From the NCBI GenBank assembly GCA_024510845.1, contig JANEMA010000019.1:1-32979 (forward strand): DNA of 32,979 nt, given 5' to 3'. Within the stretch, counting starts at the first letter, position 1; each line of letters opens with the position of its first letter. The DNA comes from Gammaproteobacteria bacterium (GTDB lineage Bacteria > Pseudomonadota > Gammaproteobacteria > Chromatiales > Chromatiaceae). Position numbers and translations under genes: made by a program. Shown piece after piece: positions 24,425 through 31,709 of the stretch. Below the pieces are notes generated by a model, which ran no database searches, was not told where the DNA came from, and was given only the letters and a program-made list of their open reading frames with translations.

Positions 24425-25138
24425 TCAATCGTAGTCCGGGTTGGTCCAGTCCGGCGACGGCGCCAGGTCTTCCTTGGGCACCCGGATCCAGGACACGTAA
24501 TTGATCACCTTCTTCATCTGGTCGTTGGTAAAGGTCTTGATCTGCTTGACCATGTCGGGGTTGGCGTTGCGTCGCTTTCCGTCGCGGATCCACTGGAACT
24601 GGCGCACCATGTAGAGGTAATGCTGTCCCTGGATCCTGGGATAGAACTTCTCGGCATTGCCCTCGCCGTGCTCGCCATGGCACTTGACGCAATTGTCCTT
24701 GAACAGCTGCTCCCCCTCTTTCCATTCCGGCGTTCCCGGCTTCCAGGACCCCTTGCCATTGTCCGGGTTCATCGGCAGCCTGGAGATGTAGGCAGTTACA
24801 TCGGCCATCGCCTGCGGGCCACCGATGGACTCGGGCTTGGCAAAGGGATACATGGTGGGGTTGTCGCGGTTGCCCTCGCGAATGTCCGCGAGCTGCTTGA
24901 CCAGCACCGACTGGTGTTGTCCGGCAATCTGCGGGAAGGTGCCGTCCCTGGAGCCCCAGCCTTCGGTCAGGTGGCAGGCCGAGCACACCTCGAACACCTC
25001 GATCCCGTTCTCGTGGTCGGGCTTGAGCCTGAGCGCCTCGTCGCGCTCGCCGGCATGCTCCAGCCAGGCGAAGGCCTGACTGCTGAGCAGCAGGGTGGCC
25101 GCAACGCCGGCCATGGAAGTCACGATTCGAATTTTCAT
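24425..25138 (-). CDS. Dihaem cytochrome c (c4-like), nos-associated
   Basis: Periplasmic electron carrier of 237 residues with a Sec signal (IVTSMAGVAATLLLSSQAFA). There are two class I haem-binding motifs, CSACH at residues 52-56 and CVKCH at 150-154, each starting a cytochrome c domain. Methionine ligands are probably in DNPTMYPFAK and in the NPDM region. The two-domain layout resembles c4/NosC-type cytochromes. Between NosGH and NosZ it is a likely electron donor to the CuA site. An FNR/DNR-type promoter lies 72 or more bases upstream, so it leads the downstream nosBDGHFLY operon. Confidence 0.92.
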   Translation of the reverse strand: MKIRIVTSMAGVAATLLLSSQAFAWLEHAGERDEALRLKPDHENGIEVFEVCSACHLTEGWGSRDGTFPQIAGQHQSVLVKQLADIREGNRDNPTMYPFAKPESIGGPQAMADVTAYISRLPMNPDNGKGSWKPGTPEWKEGEQLFKDNCVKCHGEHGEGNAEKFYPRIQGQHYLYMVRQFQWIRDGKRRNANPDMVKQIKTFTNDQMKKVINYVSWIRVPKEDLAPSPDWTNPDYD

Positions 25139-25216
25139 AGATGGAACCCTCCAGAATCACCCGGAAAAGCAGCACCAGGCAGGTCAGATTTCACCGGGTT
25201 TAACAACACGACAAGA

Positions 25217-25258
25217 ATGCTAGCACCACCCTACCGGGCATCCCTTGACTTTGCTCAA
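25217..25258 (-). promoter_or_regulatory. FNR/DNR-type class II promoter before the second dihaem cytochrome
   Basis: TTGACTTTGCTCAA at 25245-25258 matches the TTGA-N6-TCAA core of FNR/DNR/NnrR boxes. On the minus strand TAGCAT lies at 25222-25217, exactly where a -10 element belongs if the box is centred at -41.5, predicting a start near 25210 and a leader of about 72 bases. Confidence 0.6.
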
Positions 25259-25275
25259 GTGCCAATCCCACGCCT

Positions 25276-25959
25276 TCAATCGTCCTGCCAGGACAGCCAT
25301 GCCAGGATGTCGGCAATGTCCTGGTCACTGTATTCGCGGAACAGCTCCGCATCTTCGGGATCGTCGTGCAGGCGCTCTCCCTTGCGGATGTTCTCGATCT
25401 GGCGCAGCAGGTAATCGCTGTGCTGGCCCGTGAGCATGGGCACGTGTTCTTCCCAGTCCCCCTCGCCATGGCGCCCGTGGCAACTGCCGCATTCCTTGCG
25501 ATACAACCTGCCTCCGCGCTCGGGGTCACCGGGATAATGGGAAACATTGAGTACCTTCTTGCTCTCCTCCAGACGCGCCAGGGCATCGAAGGCAGCCCCC
25601 GGTTCCAGCGGACTCATGTGCCGGGGAAGCTGGATGCTTGCCAGATAGGCAGTAATGGTGCGCACATCCTCCGGCGGGAGTTCGTGATCATTGGCATAGG
25701 GGATCATCGGTATGTTGATCCGCTTGCGCTCCTTGAACAGCTGGATCTCGCGCGCCAGGTAGGCGGGGGCCAGCCCCGCAAGGCGCGGGTATTCGCCATC
25801 ACGGGTCCCCTGGGCATGGATCCCGTGGCATCCGGCACAGACTTCCATGATCTCCTCGGCATCGTCCGGATCGAAATCCGGAATCCGATGCTCTCCGGCA
25901 TTGGCCATGCCGGATACCAGGACAAGGAAAATCGACACGAAGCGCATGAACTGGCTCAT
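25276..25959 (-). CDS. Dihaem cytochrome c (c4-like), nos-associated
   Basis: Second two-domain periplasmic cytochrome, 227 residues, with a Sec signal (MRFVSIFLVLVSGMANA). Haem motifs are CAGCH at residues 41-45 and CGSCH at 157-161; methionine ligand candidates include NIPMIPYAND and EHVPMLTG. It shares the domain plan of the 237-residue cytochrome but is clearly diverged, so this is an old duplication or two different carriers. An alternative start at the fifth codon (MRFV) would give a more usual signal peptide. It lies 79 bases after the monohaem gene and is probably read from the nosZ promoter. Confidence 0.9.
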   Translation of the reverse strand: MSQFMRFVSIFLVLVSGMANAGEHRIPDFDPDDAEEIMEVCAGCHGIHAQGTRDGEYPRLAGLAPAYLAREIQLFKERKRINIPMIPYANDHELPPEDVRTITAYLASIQLPRHMSPLEPGAAFDALARLEESKKVLNVSHYPGDPERGGRLYRKECGSCHGRHGEGDWEEHVPMLTGQHSDYLLRQIENIRKGERLHDDPEDAELFREYSDQDIADILAWLSWQDD

Positions 25960-26038
25960 GGTCTACTGCACGAAAAGAAGAGGGACGACACTGCGACAAC
26001 CGTGCGCAACGTGCGTGGTACTGCCACCGCCCGCGAGT

Positions 26039-26377
26039 TCAGGGCGTCATCTGCGAGATGTAATCGGCGAGTGCGGCCAGGTCCTCATCACTGAAACGCG
26101 GCTTGCCATCCGGGGTGACCAGCACCCCCTTCATTGCCAGTGACTGACCATTGACCCGCGCGCCACTCATGATGTCCTTGATCTGTTGCAGGATGTATTC
26201 GCGGTTCTGTCCGGCGATCTTCGGGTAGAGCGGCATCAGGGTGGTCTTGCCGTCCTTTCCGTGACAGGCCGCGCAGGTCATGTAGAGCTTCTTCGCATCT
26301 GCAGCCCGGGCGCTGGTGGCGAGCACCGCGACGAACAGGCTCGACACTGCGGCAAGGCGGATTGCTTTGATGAACAT
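26039..26377 (-). CDS. Monohaem class I cytochrome c, nos-associated
   Basis: Small periplasmic cytochrome of 112 residues with a Sec signal ending ATSARA. One haem motif, CAACH at residues 35-39, and a probable Met ligand in QSLAMKGVLV. The fold is that of c552/c553 carriers (GKDGKTTLMPLYPKIAGQNREYILQQIKD, DEDLAALADYISQM). The start at 26377 has GGAG ten bases upstream; an upstream in-frame start would lack a signal peptide. It follows nosZ after about 100 bases that contain a strong hairpin and is a candidate direct donor to NosZ. Confidence 0.92.
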   Translation of the reverse strand: MFIKAIRLAAVSSLFVAVLATSARAADAKKLYMTCAACHGKDGKTTLMPLYPKIAGQNREYILQQIKDIMSGARVNGQSLAMKGVLVTPDGKPRFSDEDLAALADYISQMTP

Positions 26378-26399
26378 GGATTGAATCTCCGGCTGCGGA

Positions 26400-26466
26400 G
26401 GGAGGCACAACCTCCCCCGGATCAGGGATGAGACCCCCGGGACCGGCGAGACGGCCGGTCCCGGGG
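26400..26466 (-). other. Strong hairpins downstream of nosZ (mRNA stabilising or attenuating)
   Basis: CCCCGGGACCGGC (26435-26447) and GCCGGTCCCGGGG (26454-26466) form a perfect 13-bp stem with a 6-base loop. A second, shorter stem is GGGAGG (26400-26405) with CCTCCC (26411-26416). There is no T-run after either on the minus strand, so they are more likely to stabilise the nosZ message or reduce read-through than to end transcription outright. Confidence 0.55.
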
Positions 26467-26480
26467 CGACGCACATCAGA

Positions 26481-28793
26481 TCACTTGATCTTCTTCGCGC
26501 CGTGTTCCTCGAGATAGGTCTTGGCCCTCAAACCGAGGTCCGCGGCCTTGACCTGATACTGCCACCACTGGTTGGCCCAGAGCATTGCATTGTTCCAGTC
26601 CTTCTTGGCGGCAGCCGCCTCGGCCTTGGCACGGGCATCCTTGGCGAAGCCAAGCTGGTCAGTGGCGTCTTCCACCAGCGCAACTACGGTCGGGAAGTCC
26701 TTGTAGTTGTGGCTGGTGATGAAGCCGACCACCTGGTTGATGACCTCCTGGGTCTCCAGGTTGGTCCTGACCTGCTTCTTGTAGTCCGCCTCGGTATAGG
26801 TCGTGCCGGCCTTCAGACCCACGGTCTTGGCCTTGTACCCCTTGGGCTGCACCAGCAGGTAACCCTGCATCTCCAGGTGGAGGGCCGAGCAGAACTCGGT
26901 GCAGTAGTAGGGATACACCCCGGGCTTGTCGGCCACGAAGCTGGCCGTCGCGGTCTTGCCGGGCTCCAGCGAGAGCTGCACGTTGTAGCCGAACATGGCG
27001 AAGCCGTGTACCTCGTCCTCTGCACGCTCGAGGTTGGTCAAGTGGATATGCACTTCGTCACCCTCGGTGACCTCGATGATCTCGGGCGTGATGTGCGAAC
27101 GAATGGTGGTGCCATAGACGTGCACAGTGCACTTGCCGTTGGCGTCACAGGTACGCTCCACCTTCTCGCGACCGGCACGGGTCTTCCACGGCGAACGCTT
27201 GTCCTCGCGGCTGTTCCATCCCGACTTGTAGCGGATCGCCGGCTTCAGCTTGTCGGCCTTGATGGCTACCACGTAGTGCGGCTCGCCCAGGGGCAGCGGC
27301 ATATCGTAGAGCAGCTGCATTTTCTTGCCGCCGATATCGATCAGCTGGTGGTTCTGCGGATGCAGCGGCCCCACCGGGTTGAAGCGGTCGATCGACAGCT
27401 TGTTCAGTGCCACCAGGTACTTGCCATCGGGCTTGACGCTGTCGCCCTCCATGGTCATGAGGTGACCCACGTTGTAGTGGATGGGCAGCTGATCCAGCAC
27501 CTTTCCCTCGCAGTAGTCCCACTTGGTGATCATGGAGTCCACGTAGATCGAGGTGTAGGCCACGCAGGGCTTGGAATCGAACTGCGTATGCAGCGGACCC
27601 AGGCCCACGTTCACCGACTTGTGCAACACGTCCTTGATGGCGATGATGGGGATGCCGTAGGAATCCTTGCCCTCGAACTTCCTGTTCTCGATGGCGTTCT
27701 GGACCTTCTTCCAGTCGTACACCCAGGTATGGCTGTCGAGCTTTCCGGAAATGACGATCTTGTCTCCAGTCGGCACCACATCGACACCGTGCGGGCTCTT
27801 CGGCTCGGGAACCAGATACAGCAGGCCGTTGGCCACGGCCTCCTTGATCCCGATCAGAGTCATGCCATTGACCTTCTTGCCGATCTTGCCGGCCTTCACC
27901 AGCTCCTCGGCCTTCTTCCAGTTGGTCAGGTGCAGAAAGTCGGTGTCCTTGGAAGAGCACCCGGCCTCGAAGGGGGGACGTCCCCGCTCGATACCGCCCA
28001 CGTAACGCTCGGAGCAGAAGGAGTTGGTGAAGCCCCAGCCGTAGGACGGTCCCTTGCCGGCATCCGACAGATCCTGGCTATAGGGCGGAAACTCGAAGGT
28101 GAACGACTGCCCGGGCTTGATGCGCCCTTCCCTGCGATCGAACTTCCAGTAGGTGAGACCACCCCGGTACTTTTCGTTGAACTCCTCGAGCGGAACGAAA
28201 CCACTGCCCTTGTAAGGGGCGGCATACTGGGTGGCATCCATCACGTACTCGGTGTTTGGCGTGACGAAGGCACCACCGTGCTCCGACCGGAACAGCGGGT
28301 TGACCACGATCTGCTTGGTCTCGAAGTCGTGCAGGTCGATCACCGCGACACGCGGATTGGCCTTGTCGTTGATGAACAGATACTGGCCGTCGTATTCACC
28401 CTTGGTCTCGGAGATGGCGGGATGGTGAGTATCCCCGTAGACGATGTCCTTGCCATTGATCCGGCCTTGCGCCAGTACGGCCTTGGACTCGTCATCGAAA
28501 CCGTAGCCCTGCCACGGCTCGGGAGTGAACACGCCGATGTACTTGAGAATGCGCATGGACGGAATGCCATACACGATCACCTGTCCGCTCTGGCCACCCG
28601 AACTGAAGGCCAGGTACTCGTCGCGTCCACCCGAAGGGGTGTAGGTCTTGGACGCCGCCAGGATGTCCTTCTCGGTCAGGCCACGCCGCTTCATGACGTC
28701 CTTCAACGTCTCCTGAGACCAGGCCTGGCCTCCGGCGAAGACCCCCATCGCAAGGGCTACGAGGGCGGCAAGCGTCTGCTTGCGTACTTTCAT
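26481..28793 (-). CDS. nosZ: Nitrous oxide reductase, clade II (Sec-dependent)
   Basis: Periplasmic enzyme that reduces N2O to N2 using the CuZ and CuA copper centres. 770 residues. The signal peptide (KVRKQTLAALVALAMGVFAGGQAWS) has no twin arginine, which marks clade II. CuZ ligand regions include GDTHHPAISE (His123, His124), SEHGG (His172), SPHGVDV and LGPLHTQFD. The CuA site is a C-terminal cupredoxin domain with EDEVHGFAMF and CTEFCSALHLEM (Cys631, Cys635, His639, Met642). About 110 residues continue after the CuA loop as a lysine/alanine-rich, predicted helical tail without any CxxCH, unlike the haem-bearing tail of Wolinella. GAGGAG precedes the start. An FNR/DNR-type box lies 153 bases upstream. 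Confidence 0.98.
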   Translation of the reverse strand: MKVRKQTLAALVALAMGVFAGGQAWSQETLKDVMKRRGLTEKDILAASKTYTPSGGRDEYLAFSSGGQSGQVIVYGIPSMRILKYIGVFTPEPWQGYGFDDESKAVLAQGRINGKDIVYGDTHHPAISETKGEYDGQYLFINDKANPRVAVIDLHDFETKQIVVNPLFRSEHGGAFVTPNTEYVMDATQYAAPYKGSGFVPLEEFNEKYRGGLTYWKFDRREGRIKPGQSFTFEFPPYSQDLSDAGKGPSYGWGFTNSFCSERYVGGIERGRPPFEAGCSSKDTDFLHLTNWKKAEELVKAGKIGKKVNGMTLIGIKEAVANGLLYLVPEPKSPHGVDVVPTGDKIVISGKLDSHTWVYDWKKVQNAIENRKFEGKDSYGIPIIAIKDVLHKSVNVGLGPLHTQFDSKPCVAYTSIYVDSMITKWDYCEGKVLDQLPIHYNVGHLMTMEGDSVKPDGKYLVALNKLSIDRFNPVGPLHPQNHQLIDIGGKKMQLLYDMPLPLGEPHYVVAIKADKLKPAIRYKSGWNSREDKRSPWKTRAGREKVERTCDANGKCTVHVYGTTIRSHITPEIIEVTEGDEVHIHLTNLERAEDEVHGFAMFGYNVQLSLEPGKTATASFVADKPGVYPYYCTEFCSALHLEMQGYLLVQPKGYKAKTVGLKAGTTYTEADYKKQVRTNLETQEVINQVVGFITSHNYKDFPTVVALVEDATDQLGFAKDARAKAEAAAAKKDWNNAMLWANQWWQYQVKAADLGLRAKTYLEEHGAKKIK

Positions 28794-28945
28794 GGGTTGC
28801 TCTCCTCAAGATTCCAAAGTGATGCCGAACCGCCAGAACAACGGCACGTGCCCACCGTTCTGTGGTTCAATCCGCACGGTCTGCCCGGACCCTGCGACCG
28901 TTGCAGCAGCACGAAACAGTGTGTGGTATTTGCCCTGCCCGTCAC

Positions 28946-28959
28946 TTGACATTTGTCAA
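28946..28959. promoter_or_regulatory. Perfect FNR/DNR/NnrR-type palindrome between nosZ and menC
   Basis: TTGACATTTGTCAA is a perfect inverted repeat matching the TTGAY-N4-RTCAA consensus of CRP/FNR-family regulators that respond to oxygen or nitric oxide. Centred at -41.5 for nosZ it predicts a transcript start near 28911 with a leader of about 118 bases; the expected -10 (CACACT) is poor, as in activator-dependent promoters. For menC the centre is only about 38 bases before the ATG, so class II activation would start the transcript at or just inside the coding region. Confidence 0.75.
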
Positions 28960-28989
28960 ACCTGATAAAGATGTCTCGCGCATAAAAAA

Positions 28990-30033
28990 ATGTCGCCTTC
29001 TTCTCGCCTCCGGCTTCGCCTGCACCTCTATCGCCTGGCCCTGCGCAACCCCTGGCCAGCCGCACATGCAATGCCGGGAGAACGACGTGGCTGGCTGCTG
29101 GAGCTGAAGCAGGGCGAGGATTGCGGATGGGGCGAATGCGCTCCCCTGCCGGCCGCCGGCACCGAGGATCCCGATGCCGCCGGACAGGCATTGGACGCAC
29201 TGCCACGCGAAAGCGATGCCGCGACACTGACGCGATGGGCAGACCGCCTGCTCACCGCGCAACCCACCGTGGCCTGCGCGCTGCACACCGCACTGCTCGA
29301 CCTGCAATGCCGGCAACAGCGACTGCCCATGCGCAAACGACTGCATGTGGAGGCGGGCGACCAGGTTCCGGTCAATGGCGTGGCCGGCGCACTCTCGGAG
29401 GCTGCGTTGCAACAGGTCCTCGACGCAGGTCACCGGCAGATCAAGTGCAAGCTTGGGCTGACCGCCTGGCAACAGGAAGCCCGCTTGCTCGAACGCCTCT
29501 GCTCATCCCTGCCGGGTGATGTGCTGTTGCGACTGGATGCCAACCGCGCCTGGTCCGCGGACGAGGCGCGACAGTTCCTGCATGCGATCGAGGGCCTGCC
29601 GGTCGAGTCACTGGAAGAGCCGTTGCGTGCCCCCCACCCCGAACGGCTCGCGGAACTGCAGGCCGGGACCTGCATCGAACTGGCCCTCGACGAATCCCTG
29701 CGTCTGCCCGAAGGGCCCCGGCTGTTGAGCGCCGCCCCGGTACGGCGTCTGATACTCAAGCCGATGGTGCACGGCGGTCCCGTAAAGACCCTGGCACTGG
29801 CGCGCCAGGCACAGGCCCGGGGCCTGCGGGTGGTGATAAGCTCCACCCTGGAATCCAGCATCGGCCTGCATGCGGCTGCCCAACTGGCCGCGGCACTCGG
29901 CCCGACCGATCCCGATCTGGCTCACGGTCTGGCCACCGCCGACTGGCTGGCCACGGACCTTGCGCCACCCCCTCGCCTGCAGGACGGTCGGCTCTGGCTC
30001 GATCCACGACCCGGCCTGGGAGTCACACCATGA
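28990..30033 (+). CDS. menC: o-Succinylbenzoate synthase
   Basis: MenC dehydrates SHCHC to o-succinylbenzoate. 347 residues, enolase superfamily. The N-terminal cap domain opens LRLHLYRLALRNPWPAAH and GECAPLP. In the barrel the catalytic lysines are in IKCKLG (near residue 155), the Mg2+ ligands are in RLDANRAW, EEPLRAP and LALDESLR, and the second catalytic Lys is in RLILKPMVHGG. All expected active-site residues are present. It diverges from nosZ and overlaps the thioesterase gene by the ATGA motif, forming a two-gene operon. The start is close to the FNR-type box. Confidence 0.94.
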   Translation: MSPSSRLRLRLHLYRLALRNPWPAAHAMPGERRGWLLELKQGEDCGWGECAPLPAAGTEDPDAAGQALDALPRESDAATLTRWADRLLTAQPTVACALHTALLDLQCRQQRLPMRKRLHVEAGDQVPVNGVAGALSEAALQQVLDAGHRQIKCKLGLTAWQQEARLLERLCSSLPGDVLLRLDANRAWSADEARQFLHAIEGLPVESLEEPLRAPHPERLAELQAGTCIELALDESLRLPEGPRLLSAAPVRRLILKPMVHGGPVKTLALARQAQARGLRVVISSTLESSIGLHAAAQLAAALGPTDPDLAHGLATADWLATDLAPPPRLQDGRLWLDPRPGLGVTP

Positions 30034-30443
30034 GTCATCGCCTCCACCGGTTTCGCGTCCCTTTCGACCAGCTCGACCCCGGCGGCATCCTGTTCTACGG
30101 TCACCTCTTCACACACGCCCATCATGCCTTCGAGACCCTGCTGCGCGAGATCGGCTGGGGGCTGGTGGAGCTGCTCGCCGAGGAACGCTATCGCCTGCCG
30201 GTGGTCCACGCCGAAGCCGACTACCACGCCCCCCTGCAACTCGACGCGCAGATCGACGTGGTGGTGGCCGTGCGCCACATCGGCGAACGCAGCTTTACCC
30301 TGGGGTATCGCTTTCTGCATGAAGAGGTACTCTGCGCCACCGTCGGCACGGCGCACGTACTCGTGGACGCCGGCAATAGCCGCCCCGCACCCTTGCCCGA
30401 GGCACTGCGACAGGCCCTGTCGCGCTATTGCGAGAGCAACTGA
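30030..30443 (+). CDS. menI: 1,4-dihydroxy-2-naphthoyl-CoA hydrolase (4HBT hotdog thioesterase)
   Basis: Hotdog-fold thioesterase of 137 residues, expected to release DHNA from DHNA-CoA between MenB and MenA. The 4HBT signature is visible: FRVPFDQLDPGGILFYGHLFTHAHHAFE, with the conserved Asp and the helix after it, and later VVVAVRHIGERSFTLGYRF. The menaquinone assignment rests on coupling to menC; other 4HBT enzymes look similar. Its last 19 bases overlap the 3' end of convergent menE. Confidence 0.8.
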   Translation: MSHRLHRFRVPFDQLDPGGILFYGHLFTHAHHAFETLLREIGWGLVELLAEERYRLPVVHAEADYHAPLQLDAQIDVVVAVRHIGERSFTLGYRFLHEEVLCATVGTAHVLVDAGNSRPAPLPEALRQALSRYCESN

Positions 30444-31708
30444 ACGTCCTCGCGCAGGCGGTGGCGCAACAGCTTGCCCAGGGCATTGCGAGGCAAGCAT
30501 TCGATAGCCAGGCAGGCCGACGGTCGGTGCACACCGGCAAGATGCTCGCGCGCCCAGTCCATCAGGACTGCGGGCGGGATCTCACCCCGGTAGCAGGCCA
30601 CCAGGCGTTCCCCCCACTCGCTGTCGGGCACGCCGACCACCGCAACCTCATCCACGCCAGGACAGGACTGCAACACACGCTCCACGGTAGCCGGGTGCAC
30701 CTTCTCGCCACCGCTGATGATGACCTCGTCGGCACGCCCCAGCACCCACAGGCGTCCCGCGGGGTCGATGCGCCCCAGGTCGCCGGTGGTATACCAACCC
30801 TCGTCGTCGAGCAGCTGGCGTACCCCCTCCGCTGCGATCACCCGTTGCGCGATGCTCGGTCCGCGCAGGCGAATGCGCCCATCCTCGGCGATGGCGACCT
30901 GCACGTGCGACAAGGGCTGCCCGGCCAGCCCGGGAGACCATTCGGCGGGGGGCGGATGACAGGTGGCCACCTGCGAGGCCGCCTCGGTGAGACCGTAGCT
31001 GGGGCAGACCGGCCAGCCGCGCGCCAGGGCCTCGTGGACCAGCGATGCCTCGGCGGGCGCGCCCCCGAGCAACACCACGCGCAAGGCCGGTGGCGGCACG
31101 AAGGCGGGATCTTCCCGCAGCAGCCGGTACAACTGGGTGGGCACCAGTGACAGGTGCGTGATGTCGCCCCGCGCCAGACGCGCAAACAGTACCGACGGGG
31201 CAAAGCGCGCCTGCACCACCACCCGCGCACCGGCCAGTCCACAGCGCACCACCACCGCCACCGCCGCCACATGATGCAAGGGCAGGCACAGCAACCAGGC
31301 GTCGCCTTGCTGCAGGCCCAGCAGGTGGTTCGAGGCCTCGGCCGCCGCCTCCAGGCGCGGACGGTCCAGCTCGACCAACCTTGGCTCACCGCGGGTCCCG
31401 CTGGTGGCGATCAGCAGCCGGAAACCGGCCACGGACGACACCAGCGATGCCGACACCGGCCGCGTACCGTCCTCCAGCAGCAGGCTGCCGGCGGCCGCGG
31501 TCCGCAGCAGGCGTTCCCGACGCGACGACGGCAGACGGGGATCGAGCGGCAGACAGGTCCAGCCCTCTGCCATGGCATGCAGCAGCAGCGACAACTTGCG
31601 CAGCGTGTCCTGCCCCGCATCGGCCAGCACCCGGGGGCGCACCGGTTGCAGCCCCCGCCACGCCAGGGGATCGACAGGTTCCCCCTGATACTCGATCTGC
31701 GGTCTCAT
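30425..31708 (-). CDS. menE: o-Succinylbenzoate--CoA ligase
   Basis: MenE activates o-succinylbenzoate as its CoA thioester through an adenylate. 427 residues from ATG 31708, preceded by a purine-rich GAGGGGGTGA. Acyl-adenylating motifs: LLIATSGTRGEPRLVELDR (P-loop-like A3), PSYGLTEAASQ (A5), EGWYTTGDLGRID (A7), and the catalytic lysine region LPRNALGKLLRHRLRE (A10). Its length is slightly short of the average MenE but all motifs are present. It converges on menI. Upstream lies the degraded restriction-modification remnant. Confidence 0.93.
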   Translation of the reverse strand: MRPQIEYQGEPVDPLAWRGLQPVRPRVLADAGQDTLRKLSLLLHAMAEGWTCLPLDPRLPSSRRERLLRTAAAGSLLLEDGTRPVSASLVSSVAGFRLLIATSGTRGEPRLVELDRPRLEAAAEASNHLLGLQQGDAWLLCLPLHHVAAVAVVVRCGLAGARVVVQARFAPSVLFARLARGDITHLSLVPTQLYRLLREDPAFVPPPALRVVLLGGAPAEASLVHEALARGWPVCPSYGLTEAASQVATCHPPPAEWSPGLAGQPLSHVQVAIAEDGRIRLRGPSIAQRVIAAEGVRQLLDDEGWYTTGDLGRIDPAGRLWVLGRADEVIISGGEKVHPATVERVLQSCPGVDEVAVVGVPDSEWGERLVACYRGEIPPAVLMDWAREHLAGVHRPSACLAIECLPRNALGKLLRHRLREDVQLLSQ

Positions 31709-31709
31709 T

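Noticed and set aside
26481-26900. Haem-binding domain on the NosZ C-terminus as in Wolinella
   Set aside because: No CxxCH motif is present in the tail.
17214-28793. nosR or apbE/nosX within the nos cluster
   Set aside because: No frame shows an FMN-binding NosR domain or ApbE motifs; their absence is usual in clade II clusters.
26502-28949. 815-codon open frame on the plus strand opposite nosZ
   Set aside because: It is the mirror of the nosZ codon pattern, with no family motifs, and nosZ is unambiguous.
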